Shown one piece after another: positions 35,474 through 47,679 of a DNA stretch of 64,000 nt (its first letter is position 1; the number at the start of each line of letters is the position of its first letter). The notes beneath the pieces were generated by a model. That model had not been told where the DNA came from and did no database searches. It saw only the letters and a list, made by a program, of their open reading frames with translations. Origin of the DNA: Crocodylus rhombifer (taxonomy: Eukaryota; Chordata; Crocodylia; Crocodylidae); contig JAVSML010001008.1 of assembly GCA_038503035.1 (NCBI GenBank), positions 253,164-317,163 on the forward strand, given 5' to 3'. The translations under genes were made by a program, and so were the position numbers.

Positions 35474-36869
35474 CAGGGATTCAAGTTTTCTGTTCACCAT
35501 GAAAAAATGCAGTCAAACCCAGATTTTCTCATTTTAAGGAGAAAAACTCAGACCTTCTCCTTTAAAGAAGAAAAATGTTGGAAATGGTGGGTTTCCCTTT
35601 GCAGCCTGGCAGAGTTTTATCGTGGAAGGGGCTGGTGAAGCAGAAGGGTGGTCAGGCAGAGGGCATCATGTGCATGTGCACATGTACAAGGCCACCAGAC
35701 AGCCTGCAAAGAAGCTCCCTGCAGATAAGTCAGGAAAGGGGGGGAATTGAGCCCCTCACCACATTACTGCACGAGGGAGGGAGTTGGGAGGGCTGGGACT
35801 GCTGTCCAGCTGGGGTCCTGCTTGGGGCCAGAATTCATGACTGCAGGGCCCAGGCAGGGAGTGGGGGAAAGGGGATCCATCTCCCTACCACTGCATGCAA
35901 TCCCAAGAGGACACAGGGGACATGTGCCCCACAAATTCATGTGCAGGGTGGGGTGGGCTGTCTGCTGCAGCCTCGGAGCTCCCTGCCCTCCCCCCCAGTG
36001 CTTCTGCAGTCCCAGTGCAGCAAGGCAGAGTGAGGTGGGATAGCTCAGTGTCACCACTGCAAGCCCTGGGACACCATAGCAAGTCTCCCTCTGCCCTCCT
36101 GGCATCACCGGGGGTGGTGGCATGGAGTTTTGCCCATCACCACTGTCAGGCGAGTAGGGGATGCCTTGATTTGGCAGCGCAGAGCTCCCAGCAGTGGCAA
36201 CAAGCTTCCCAGTCCTGCTGTGTCCTGCCATACCAAGTCCCATCTGCTGAACTGTGGAAGCCCCAGGGGGAGGGCAGCATGCATCCCCCTGATGGGCTTC
36301 ACTCCAACTGTGCCACCAGTGCGGGAGGGGGAGTTGGGTTTTGTGCTCCACTCCACCACAGCAACCTCTACCTCCCATGCACAGCAGCTAGGGCTTAGGC
36401 GCTGTTGCAGGGGGCAAGGCACTGCAGATCTGGGCCCCTGGCCCTGGAGCCCGGCAGCTGGGAACCCCATCTGGCAGGGCTGGTGGAGGGGTGGGAGGCT
36501 GTGGGTTGGGCCTGAGGGGCAATGGCATGGGCAGGTCACTGGCATATCACGGCTGTTCAGTGCCAGAAAGCAGTTGCGGGGGAGAAGGGGGAGTAGCCAC
36601 AGCTGGAACCACATCCTGGTTAGTGAATGGGGCAAGGTGAGCTCTGATTTCCCATGTTAAAAAACCCAAAATCAAACACCAAAATGTATAGGTATTTAGA
36701 AAGTATTTTATTATAGTGATTGAGGCACTGGTAGGCTTCCAGGTTGCTTTAAAATTGTTAATATATCAATAAATCATTACGTTCAACTGATATAGTAGTG
36801 TTTCATTTTAATCATCAATCTTTTTTTTTTTTAAATCATGGAATTTGCAATTTTTAAGCAGGATCTCTG
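35474..36869. mobile_element. Non-autonomous hAT element, 1.4 kb, GC-rich interior
   Basis: It is bounded by a perfect 8-bp duplication, GTGATTAC (35466-35473 and 36870-36877). The ends are CAGGGATTCAAGTTTTCTG and, inverted, CAGAGATCCTGCTTAAAAA, related to the ends of the element at 51376. The interior (about 35590-36650) is GC-rich with long overlapping frames on both strands and no protein family signature, so those frames are not genes. The element carries no transposase and was presumably mobilised in trans. Confidence 0.75.
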
Positions 36870-36877
36870 GTGATTAC

Positions 36878-37604
36878 TTATATTTGCATGCATGTCTGTA
36901 TGTCCTTTCATTGCATGGTAACTTTTTACACCATATAGTATAAATGTCTGATCGTATTACTTCTCCCTACATCCTTAGAAACATCTGGGATGTTTTACAG
37001 TTTTTCTTCCTTATTTTCTTCCATTTAACTCTCTGATAAAAACAGTGAATGAGAAGTGATATTTATATTTCTCTAGTGGTTTACATCATTGGTTATTTTA
37101 GGGACATAAGACTAAAAGGAGCCACCAGCCCTCTGCAGTTATGCTAACAGACATGGGGCACATCTGCATGTGTGCTTGAATGTTCATTAGCCTATTTTTA
37201 ATGTGCATTAAAGCATCACAAAAGACTGTGCTCTTTAGCTAATGTACATCTAAGTAGGCTAATGTGCATTTTTCAAGCGTCTCACAGTGGAGGTACTAGA
37301 TTTAATGCGTACTACCAAAAGCACATTAAATGAATGAATGTATAAATCTACTGATGAAGCAGAAAAGGGTCCACAAGTGTATTAACTCTGCACAATCCAT
37401 CCTCCCATGTACCATAACTTATAGCATAATGTTCTGTTTAGTTCTTTCTTGGTAATGATGGTGTCTAATTTCACAGTTAATGTGGGCAGTTCTATGGAGG
37501 ACTTAAATTTTTGGCCCATTATCTTGATCCAGCATAATAAGCACAGCAGTAGTGATAATACTCCTAGACTTTGCCTCCATTGCTAGTTGATCTTATGGCT
37601 ACTG
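36878..37604. other. Unassigned AT-rich sequence
   Basis: No gene is recognised. The stretch 37145-37330 is rich in AATGTGCATTAAA-like words in both orientations and may be DNA-transposon debris. Confidence 0.4.
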
Positions 37605-38430
37605 TTACACAAATTACCAATTGCTCAAATCATGAGCAAGACTTTATAAAGGGGGATAAGGCAAGGTGCTGCGTTTATTAATTACATGAGTTAGACATAG
37701 AGGTTCGGACACACCATTCATACAAACGCACACAAATCATCATACACATCATTACACACAGGCATACACATACACAAAACAACCATTTTGTCCACATATA
37801 CACCAGATAAAATTACCAGTAATGGTTGCTCAATATCAGCCCAGAGTGGCCAACCCGGGCTTATTGAGTAGATGATGATGATTTGAAGATAGCAGATTTG
37901 AAGATAACAGCTGGAGTGGGTGAACAGATGCATCTGTGCTCCAATAAAACAGCAGTAGAGAAAGAGACTCACCCAACTTGGCATTTTCAAAGTGTTCTTT
38001 TATAGAGATTGGCATCGTTTTTTTCAGTGTTTTGGGGTTTTTCCATACCCAGCTTGTTTTTGCAGTTGTTCTTCTTTTGTCTTTAGCTTATCTTAGCCTT
38101 GGAGTGTTTTTGTTGCCCATCTGGTAGAATTTCTTCTTCTGTTATTTCCTTTGTGCCTTTGAGCTTCAAAGGGATTCTTCATCTGTTTGTTAGTTAGTTA
38201 GTGGTTGGTAACTTATACTTGGAGCCTTGTTGCTTACATAAACAGTTGAATCTTCTTCTCCAATCTCTATGCCATTCTCTCACCATTCATCCTTTTATAC
38301 ACACTCATACATAAAGGCTATGCAAAGTTCTTTCACTTATGTCAAGCAGAAGGATACAAAATGAGTTTAAGTTGCTTACAGGACAAGACTAACATGGTTA
38401 CATTTCACTATTATTACACTCTGTTAACAT
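37605..38430 (-). mobile_element. Possible solo LTR
   Basis: The plus-strand ends TGTTACAC and TGTTAACA are inverted partners over TGTTA. On the minus strand TATAAAAGG (38293-38301) is a good TATA box and AATAAACGC (about 37671) a polyadenylation signal about 620 bp downstream, the same arrangement as in the LTRs at 11637 and 27807. I found no convincing target duplication, so the limits are approximate. Confidence 0.4.
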
Positions 38431-38667
38431 CAGTTCAGTTCATGCTACAATATCTGCCAGCCAGCCTTACTGAAAACACCTTACTTTGACTAGCAAGGGC
38501 AGTACAGCCCAACCTTGAAGCTCTGCTGAATTTCAAGGTTTAAGGCTGTTCTTTCTACTACTTTGTTCTTCTCTTCCTTTCAATTTGTTTGGGTATCCCT
38601 GGAATGCTGCAGACTCTAAATATAGAAAATCTGTCAGCAGCTTTTTGACTATACTTGGTTCCTGACT

Positions 38668-40640
38668 TTCATAGATTCTAGGGTTGGAGGGGACCTCAGT
38701 GGGCCATCTAGTCCGAACCCCTGCCCCCTGGCAGGCAAGAAAAGAGTCACCAAACCTGGGGTCATGTGAACCCAGCCAGGTGCCTGTCCAGTCTTCTCTT
38801 GAAGACCCCCAAGGTGGGGTGAGCACCACCTCCCTTGGAAGTCCATTGTAGATCCTGGCAACCCTGACCATGAAGAACTTTCTCCTAATGTCCAGCCTAA
38901 ACCTTCTCTCTAGTAGCTTATGGCCATTGTTCCTTGTCATTCCACGGAGTGCCCTGGTGAACAGATCATCACCTACTTCATGCTGCTCTCCCCTTATGCA
39001 TTTGTACACTGCCACAAGGTCCCCCCTCAGCCTTCCTGTGGAGAGGCTGATGAGGTTAAGGTCCCTTAGCCTTTCCTCATAGGGCCTTCCCTGCAGGCCT
39101 CTGATCAGATGAGTGGCTCTTCTTTGGACTTGCTCCAGGTTGTCAGCATCCTGCTTGAATTGTGGCATCCAGAACTGGACACCGTACTCCAGCTGTGGCC
39201 TGACCAGTGCCACATGGAGAGGGAGAATCACCTCCCTGGACCTATTTGTGACGCACCTACAGATGCACAATAAGTTGCAATTGACTCTGCTGACTACTTT
39301 GACGACTCATGTTCATTCTGGAATCAACAGTGACTCCAGATCTCTTTCTGTCTCAGTGGTGCTGAGAAGATCGCCTTCCTCCCTAGATGCAGCACCTTGC
39401 ACTTGTCCTTATTGAATTGCATCCTGTTGCTCTCTGCCCACTTCCCCAACTTGTTGAGGTCAGCCTGGATCTGGTTCCTCCTCTCCAGGGTGTTAGCTTC
39501 ACCCCATATTTTTGTGTCATCCACAAATTTGGACAGGGTGCTTCCCACCCTTTCATCCAAATCACTGATGAAGATGTTGAACAGCATCTGCCCCAGAACT
39601 GAGCCCTGAGAGACCATCCACCACCCCTGAGTGCAACCCTTGAGCCAGTTTCCTACCCTGTCTACCATGTAATCATCCAAGACAAATCTTCTCAGTTTAT
39701 TTATAAGGTTGGAATGGGATACCCTGTCAAAGGCATTCTTGAAGTCCAGCTAGATAACATCTACCTCAGCTCCTGCATCTAAACATTTGGTGGCCTTGTC
39801 ATAAAAAGAAACTAGGTTAGTGAGGCAGGACCTGCCTGCTATAAACCCATGTTGGTTACCCCTCCACATCACATTAGCCAGCAGGCTCCCACAGATATGT
39901 TCCTTGATAATTTTTTCTAGGATTTTCCCAGTGATAGAGGTAAGGCTGACTGGTCTATAGTTCCCTGGATCCTCCTTCCTCCCCTTCTTAAAGACTGGGG
40001 CAACATTGGCCTTCTTGTAATCCTCTGGGACCTGACCCGAGCACCACAAGTGCTCATGTATCCTTGCCAGTGGTTCAGTTATGATGCTTGCTAATTCCTT
40101 CAATACCCATAGGTGGAGTCCCTCTGGTCCTGGTGATTTCAACATGTCCATTCCCTCCAAGTGTCTTTTTACCACGTCAGCACTGACCGTTGGTCGGCTG
40201 ATGTTCCCCTTGTCGGTGTCCGTGATGCATATTGAGGGTTCATCTAGGTTCCTATTTAAGAAGGCAGAGGCAAAAATCTAATTGAAGAGCTCTGCCTTGT
40301 CCCTGCTATCCATCACTAAGCCCCCTGCCTGTCCTGTAGGGGTCCTATGTTACCCTGCACCCTCTTCTTGCTCCCAACATACTAAAGAAGGGCTTTTTAT
40401 TATTCTTAATCCCTGCTGCTAGCCTGAATGCTAGAGCTGCCTTGGCCTTCCTGACTGACACCTTGCAAGTGCGGGCCTTGCTAGCTACCTCCTGCCTCCA
40501 CTTCCTGTATGCTTCTTTTTTTGCCTGTAAGGTACCCTGGATGACCCTGGTTAGCCAAAAGGGTTTCCTGGCCCTTTTGCCCCCTTTCCTCTGCCATGGG
40601 ATTGTCTCTCTCTGATCTTCTGGCCCTTATGTGCCTGCTT
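38668..40640 (-). mobile_element. CR1 LINE, 5'-truncated, ORF2 pseudogene
   Basis: The minus strand encodes the C-terminal two-thirds of CR1 ORF2, a reverse transcriptase for target-primed insertion. RT motifs in order are APVFKKGRKEDPGNYRPVSL and NQHGFIAGRSCLTNLVSFYD, then a stop where the LDF...AFD motif (catalytic Asp) begins (TAG at 39750-39752). SQGSVLG...LFNIFISDLD and KFVDDTK (second catalytic pair, 39516-39527) follow, then the CR1 C-terminal domain (LEYGVQFWMPQFKQD, LEQVQRRATHLI). A frameshift lies between 39270 and 39324. The 3' UTR reaches 38668, where the tail reads CTAGAATCTATGA on the minus strand. The 5' part, including the endonuclease, is absent. Confidence 0.9.
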
Positions 40641-42651
40641 CCTCTCTCTACCACCCAGCCATAATGAAAGAGGGTAGTAATTAAAAGCTATCCATATTGT
40701 ACATTATGCAGGAACTAGTCTTTGGCACAGGTTTCAAAGTAAGATGGGAGGAGCAGCAGATCACCTGGCTCTGGTTGGTTGGAATTGACTAACAGGACTG
40801 AGTCTAAATATCACTGTAAATATAGTGACCATTGTCTGGTCTCTTATTTGATAAGCCTGAAACAATTATTTCTGTATTCACAACCTAAATTTTAAATACT
40901 GTCCCTCTGTATATTGTAGAAATCATTGTAAATATTAAACATTAGGGACAACAGGTTATATTAATCCAGTCAGCTGAAATCATTTGTGGCTTGGTTCTTT
41001 TTTATAAGAGTTTGATGGTCTCAAGTTACATTAATGTAAATAGGTATTGTATTTGTTCCTATTACCTCTGAGTTTGGAAAAGAGCAATATAATCAGCAGT
41101 TTCTGCTTAGAACTGGAAAATTAGTGTTGCTGAAAGTGATGAATAAGGTGCATTGGCAGAGGTGTATGAGGAAGCCTACATAGTTACTGGCTGTACTGTC
41201 TGGCTCTAGCCAGTTCTATTCTTTTCAGTTTCAATGCTTTTATGATAAGTAAAACTCACTAAAATGAACTTAAAGAAAAACATAGCTAATAGTCTATGAT
41301 TTGTGGGAGATTTGTTCTTTATTTTTTTCCCTTTCTCTAAGGGAATATTATCTCCCATCCTGCAATTTTGATTTCAGTGTGTTCAATCCAATTTTAAGAC
41401 TTTTCTATGGTAAAGTTGCCGTGTGTCTATATATTTCAGTAGCATAAGCAAGCTTTCAAGCTTTAAACTTCTTGCATGATTATATATGCATACAAGTTGC
41501 ATTTACAGTTATGATTTCCAGCTTAATCAAGTTATACATCATATGCGAGTGCCGCGGCAGCAGCAACAGAAGTAAAAATCTTGTATGGTACATAAAAAAC
41601 AGCTTGTGCTGATTAGTGCTCTATTGGGGAGGTGGGGGGGGAAGAAGGAGCAATCTCTGTTTGTAATCTCAGTCTTTTACAGCTTTGTGAGGTATTCTTT
41701 TCCCAGCAAGAACACCTTGCTCAAGTCTCACCTATTGTATTGCTATAAAACAGGTTAGAGCTTTATGCATGATTTAAATGCAACTCTCCTAGAGAAAATG
41801 TAACCCAAACTGATGCATTCAAAGGAGAAGAAAATCTATATGTGGTAGTAAAGAAACATCTAGTATAGCCACTTACCCGAAATATCTTTTCCCAGTGGTC
41901 AAATTAACTTTATTAAGGCTCATTTTTCCCTCCAAACAAAACTTGGTGTGTTTTGAATTATACCTTGTATCATAAACTGTAAACCAGCAATACAGTTAGT
42001 TATCTGGCCTTCACTTACTTCAAACATTTCAAAACAAAAGGCTCAAGCTAAAAAATAAGGGAGAGGCTTTAAAATAATATACATTTTATGCATGGTATGA
42101 TACAACACTTAAATAATTTTTATCCTTCCTTGAACATGTGTGCTTCTAGGAAAATACTTTCATTAAATGGCCTATAAAATGGAAATGAAAGATTCGTATG
42201 TTTTGTTGCTAATTACTTTCAAAAAGCAAATAATTCCTTGATAATAATTTTTTAAAAATGTAAATAATGCTGCCTCTCTATGGGGTAAGATGATTTCCAG
42301 CAGAGTTGTTTGTTTATGGCAAAACAAATGCCTGCCTGTGTAGCAAAAATAAATTAATATTACTCATTTCCTACAACTGCTTTTTCATGTTATGCAGAAT
42401 CAAGGACATTAATTTTACTCTGGGGGACTGAGTGACCCAGGTGAAAGGATTTCAAGCTTATCACCTCTGATTTACTGTTTGTAAATTAGATTTTGGTTGG
42501 CTTACAATTTGGTATCTATCCAGCATATTCAGAGTCACTTTTGCATTAACCAGAACAGAATACGTCAGAGAGAACTGGATGTGGTCAAGCCTCCACTTTT
42601 TTGATGACATTCTTTGTCCTAAACTTTTATTCAGACATCATTTGAAACAGG
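40641..42651. other. Unassigned AT-rich sequence
   Basis: No repeat, RNA gene or exon is recognised across 2 kb. Confidence 0.5.
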
Positions 42652-43229
42652 GTTATTGTCACAGCGGCACTCGGGTGCCCCATTCCTAGGAAGAAATTAG
42701 GGCAGCCCAGGTGTCGGTTGCTGGGGCAACCGCAGCAGGTCACCTGACCAGAAGGGGGCAGGGCCTGGCATTTATAAGCAGTCCAGGCTGAAGCCTAGCT
42801 GGCAGTTCCCTTCTGGCAGCCGGAGGAGCAAGAGCTCTGGAGTGGAGTCGGGCTGAGTCGAGCAGACTGACAGAACGAGTAGCAGCATCATGTTGCAGGG
42901 TAGAGGGAACCCTGCCTGGGAGGCTTGGCAGGAGAGACTGGTGGGACTGGGTTGTACGTTATAGCCGGTAGGCTTATTGTTCTGTTACAGCCAATTGTCT
43001 TATGGTTCTGTGGTGTTATTTGTGTAAAGACCGGAGGACCGGGAGAGGCTGTAGGGGACGCAGGAGGCCTCAACAGGAGCTCCCCAGTGGAGTGGAGGGG
43101 TTCCTGGGTGCCCTGGGAGGGCACAGCGATTGGTGCCGGAGCTGGCACTGTGGGTGAGCGCCAGAGAGAGGCGCGACGTTGTGGGGTGTCGTGATCCCAG
43201 CCCCGTGGGGGGGGTGGTATTCTGCCCAG

Positions 43230-43730
43230 CGCCGCGTAGGCCCCAGAGAGGGCGAGAGGCGCGAGAAGCGCCGCNNNNNNNNNNGTAGGCCCCGGAGAGG
43301 CGCGAGAAGCGCCGCGTAGGCCCCGGAGAGGGCGAGGGGCGCGAGAAGTGCTGCGTAGGCCCCGGAGAGGGCTGAGCGCGTGACTAGGAGCCGGAGAGGG
43401 CTGAGTGCACGACTAGGAGCCCAGACAGGGCCGAGTGTGAGAGTAAGAGCCCGGACAGGGCTGCGCGTACATTTGACAGGCCCAGAGAGGGCACGTATAC
43501 AGTAAGGGCATGAAGGGCGCGTATACTGGAGAGGCCCCGGGAGAGGGGCGCTTATATTGGAAAGACCCCGGAGAGGGCGTTTACAGGACAGAAGCCCGGA
43601 AAAGGGCAAGAGTGTAAACGGAAGCCCAGGAGGGGCAAGTATATTGGGCGCGCATACTGAAGGACCCCAGAGAGAGGGGGTGCGCATATTGAGAGACCCC
43701 AGGAAGGGGCGAGCATACAGACATGAGAAC
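43230..43730 (+). repeat. Degenerate ~30-bp minisatellite inside the LTR
   Basis: About 15 units built around the core GGCCCCGGAGAGGGCG can be followed. The first few are longer (about 31-46 bp with GCGCGAGAAGCGCCGC). Later ones shorten to 23-32 bp and drift to forms such as GAAAGACCCCGGAGAGGGCG. The units are CpG-rich. Confidence 0.75.
43275..43284. other. Assembly gap (10 N)
   Basis: Ten undetermined bases lie between two near-identical minisatellite units. The number is likely a placeholder, so the true unit count is unknown. Confidence 0.95.
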
Positions 43731-44009
43731 GTCCGGCACATCTGCGAGGCTTGGGGCATGCTAAAGGGGAGGTTGGAGGCACGCGTAGCCCCATAAGGCT
43801 GGGGTGCATCAGGTCAGTACAACCAGGATAGGGGACAGGAGATACTTGAGCACCGTGTCCAAGGGGACAATAAGGCAGCCTCCATTATAAAATTATATGA
43901 CACCAAGACGTGGCGGGCAAGATAGGGGGTGCTGAATCACCTACTTGGCACGGCAGGGGGCGCTAAGGAGATCACGGCCGCTCCTAGGTCCCCATGCCGT
44001 GACAGTTAT

Positions 44010-45331
44010 AAATACACAAACTCATTTGATTTCATATAGCACTTTTATTTATCCTTAGTACACATTCAGTGTCTGTGTCCATGGTATCAAGGAGAGACAT
44101 GCTGCTGTAAAACGGAAAAGACAGAAAGGCATGTGAGTAGCAGAGATTCATGGGGTGAAGGAATGGATAATAAAGGACACCTGGTCAGGCCTAGTGTCAC
44201 TGAGCAAAGTTGTGTTCCCTGTCCCCTCAGTGATTCTTGCAGGTTATTATAGTTTATTCTTCATCTTCTGAGTCTATGTAAAATTGAAAGTTGCAACCTG
44301 ACATTTCTGTAGTTAAAATAAATAAACAAAAACTCCAGGTAGGATATTCTGATATCAAAAAAATAAATAAAAGCACACATTTGTTTTTGGTTGCTTTATA
44401 GTTCATGTGCAAGATAGTACAAGTGGATTGAATACTGGAAAGGCTATATGGGAATATTTCTTTTGTTAAACAGAAGGTATTAATACATAGGCTTTATTAT
44501 ACATTCTGGCTTACAGCCGAAGGAGAATCTGGATTTTTATGATGTTTCAAGAAGTAATATATCTGCACAATGGGCTGTTACTAGAAAGCAAGGGAATGAA
44601 AATGTCAGTTTGCAGAAACTGTCAAAAACAGTATCCCTTTATTTAGAATTCCTGCTTAGCTTAATACACCATGTGTAAGGTCTATACGTAACCTTACCAG
44701 GTAGGATCCTGTCCAGGCAGACATTCATTTAGAATGCATATAAAGTAGTGTTAGGCCTTGCAAATGGAAAGGTGCTAGAAATTGCATATAGAATATAAAA
44801 TAAAGCTAATTCAAGTACAGGTAGAAATTTGGTACAGAAACCTTGAAGCCCTGCATGAAAAAAGTGCTTCATAATACTTTGAGAACAATAGCAATGCATT
44901 TTTGAAGCATATAGATACTGTATTATATGTAAATAATTGTTCTAAACCAGGCTTTTAATTTTGTCAGTTGTTCTTTAATCAGTCTTTTAAGGGACACAAT
45001 GGTGTGTATGGAAGTCAGTCAACAGCAATGATCACATTCAGCACATGTGATGCTTTTCACATGTACAAACTTTGTTCTGATCTAGTATATTTTTCTTCAT
45101 TTACAAATATCATACCACTAACTTTACCACAGCATAAACTATGCTATTAAAAATGTAAAAAGTGCATATATCTTAATCTATCTGAGGCATGAAAAACTGG
45201 ATTAAAATGTCCTGACTACAGAGTTTGTTATGGTGATGACAGGATGGTAAGAGATGTGGCATGGGGTCATGTTATATAGTTTTTTCCCTGATGCAGTTTT
45301 GGTGTTACTGTTACTACTTAGTTGAGCACAT
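44010..45331. other. Unassigned AT-rich sequence
   Basis: No feature is recognised. Confidence 0.5.
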
Positions 45332-45720
45332 GAGATATTTATTACAGTTGCTTAATTAGCTCTGCAGTAAATATCTCAGCATTTGTAAGTGTGGCCTCAT
45401 TAGGCTGCAGGAAACTAATAAACTCTGCGGCAGGGTAGCACTTGTAAATACAAGTACTACCCTGCTAAATAATTTTACACATTACAGCATTACACATGTA
45501 GACATTCATCTGGCTGGCTGGGGCATGAGGATGCTTCACCGTGGGGCACAGTATATTGAGCCAAGTTGGAGCAGCCTTGGTCTGGCAAGGTGGCCCCCAG
45601 ATCCCCTGCCCAGCTGGGGCTGCTTTGACCTAACTTAGTGTGCTGTGGTCCCAGGTGCATGTTCAAACAGCATGCCTGGGAGCAATAAACTCCAGCATGA
45701 TATATGCTAGAGTTTATTGC
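45332..45720. repeat. Cluster of three short palindromes
   Basis: Three separate stems lie within 390 bp: GAGATATTTATTACAG with CTGCAGTAAATATCTC (45332-45377), GCAGGGTAGCACTTG with CAAGTACTACCCTGC (45430-45465), and GCAATAAACTCCAGCAT with ATGCTAGAGTTTATTGC (45682-45720). They may be subterminal parts of one DNA transposon, since CACATGTGGACAC follows at 45732, but I could not define its ends. Confidence 0.6.
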
Positions 45721-45811
45721 TTCATATTAAAAGCACATGTGGACACATCCAGTATCTCCTTAATGTAGGTAGCAGAAGTATCTGTCACTGGAATCCCTGG
45801 CCATGTCCCAA

Positions 45812-47640
45812 TAGACATTAGGGCTGGAAGGGACCTCGGAAGATCATCCACTCCAGCCCCCTGCACCAGGGTCAGGAAGTCGGCAGGGATCATAGCAAGA
45901 TAAACATCCAGATGTCTCTTGAAGGCGTTCATAGTAGTCTATTCCAAACCTTGGGGGGCTCGGACAGTAAGAAGTTCTTCCTTATGTCCAGCCTGAAATG
46001 GTCATAGAGGAGTTTGTGACCGTTCAACTTTGTCATCCCCTGGGGCACTCTGGTGAACAGATGTTCCCCCAGATCCTGATGAGCACCCCTGATAAACTTA
46101 TATGTGGCCACCAGATCACCCCTGAGCCTGCACTTTTCCAGGCTGAAGAGTCCCATGGTTCTCAGCCTCTCTTCATAAGGTCTATTTTCCTGACCTCTGA
46201 TCATGCACGTAGCTCTCCTTTGCACTCTCTCAAGCTTCTCCACATCCTTTTTGAGTTGTGGAGCCCAAAACTGGATGCAGTACTCCAGCTGTGGCCTCAC
46301 CAAGGCCAAGAACAACGGGAAAATGAGGTCTTGCTTGAGAAGCATCTGTGGATGCAAGCCAGCAATTTGCTTGCTTTACTAGCAGCAGTGTCACATTGAA
46401 GGCTCCTGTTCACCTTGTGGTTAGTTATGATCCCTGAGTCCCTTTTGTCCATAGTGCTACCCAGAGTAACACTGCCGAGCCTATAAGGATGCTGTAGGTT
46501 TTTCTTCCCAAAGTGGAGAACCTTGCATTTTTCAGTGTTAAGTACCATCAGGTTCTCATCTGCCCGTTTTCTGAGCCTGTCAAGGTCAGCCTGGATCACC
46601 CTCCTGTCCTAAGTGTGGATGTTTTACCCCAGAATTTGGTGTCATCAGCGAACTTGGCCAATCTGCTTCTGATACCAATGTCCACATCATTAATGAAGAT
46701 GCTAAATAGTACAGGACCAAGGACAGAGCTCTTGGGGGACCCCACTGGTCACAGGGCACCATGACGATTGAATTCCATCAACCACCACCCTCTGGGTCTG
46801 ACCATGGAGCCAATTCCCCAGTCAGTGGATCATGGTGAGGCCAAGGCTGCAGTTAGCCAGTTTTGCTAGGAGGTGATTATGGGATACCAAATTGAAGGCT
46901 TTTTTGAAGTCAAGATATAGGACATTAATCTCTTCCCCCTTTTCCAGGTGATAGGTCATCTGGTCATAAAAGGAAATAAGATTGGTCAAGCAAGACCTAC
47001 CCGCAAGAAACCCATGCTGGCTATCCCTCAGGATGTTGCCATCAGCCAGTCCTTTAAGAATGGACTCTTTGATGATCTTTTCTAAGACCTTCCCTGGGAC
47101 CAGGGATGGGCCTATAGTTTGCCAGATCCACTTTCTTCCCTTTCTTGAAGATAGGCACCACATTGGCCTTCCAATCTTCAGACACTTCACCACAGTGCCA
47201 GGAGCTCTCGAAGATCCATGCCAGGGGCTGAGCTATGATGCTAGCCACCTCCTTGAGTACCCTGGGGTGTAAACTGTCAGGGCCGGCTGACTTGAAAGTG
47301 TCCAGCCTCTCAAGGTATTCCTTCACGAGGTTAGCATTGATGGGGGATAAGGAATCTCCCTCACTCGGGCCTCCCTGCCCCATAATGGGCATGGGTGTCC
47401 CATGGGACTGATGAAAGACCAATGCAAAGTACCCATTTAGTAGGTTGGCTTTTTTCTAGGTGTCAGTTGTCCCATCTGGTTTAGCAGGGGTCTAATGTTT
47501 TCCTTGTTTTTCCTCCAGCTCCCCACATATCTAAAAAAGGACTTGTTATTGTCCTTGATACTTGTACCTAATTGGAGTTCTGTCGCAGTCGTGGCTTTCC
47601 TGGTTCACTCCCTGCAGGTCTGAACCTGTGCAGAGTATTC
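45812..47640 (-). mobile_element. CR1 LINE, 5'-truncated, ORF2 pseudogene
   Basis: A second minus-strand CR1, from a different subfamily than the one at 38668 judging by its UTR. RT pieces are VVPIFKKGKKVDLANYRPI, SQHGFLAGRSCLTNLISFYD, LYLDFKKAFNLVSHNHLL (catalytic Asp present), KFADDTK (46641-46652) and the C-terminal LEYCIQFWAPQLKKDVEKL and LFTRVPQGMTKLNGHKLL. The pieces lie in at least three frames, so it cannot be translated. The 3' end near 45812 reads CCAGCCCTAATGTCTATTG on the minus strand. Confidence 0.9.
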
Positions 47641-47679
47641 CTCCATGGAGGTGGATCCAATCCTCCATCCTTGAATGAA

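Larger units (their letters stand above)
42657..44004 (+). mobile_element. Solo LTR (Gypsy- or ERV-type), 1.35 kb
   Basis: It is flanked by a perfect 5-bp duplication, GTTAT (42652-42656 and 44005-44009). The ends are TGTCACAGCG and, inverted, TGTCACGGCA, giving TG...CA termini. A TATA box, TTTATAAGC, lies at 42771-42779 in the plus orientation. TGTCACGG-type ends are common in vertebrate Gypsy LTRs, which makes Gypsy the first choice, but class cannot be settled without the internal region. Much of the 3' half is a degenerate minisatellite. The open frames on both strands are GC-driven. Confidence 0.75.

Noticed and set aside
35575..36660. Overlapping 150-200 codon frames on both strands
   Set aside because: They lie inside a bounded hAT element with GC-rich content, show no family motif and occur equally on both strands.
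43230..43730. CRISPR array
   Set aside because: The units are degenerate and contiguous without distinct spacers, and the sequence is vertebrate.
43070..43809. 229-codon minus frame with undetermined residues
   Set aside because: It runs through the minisatellite and the assembly gap; the openness comes from repeat units.
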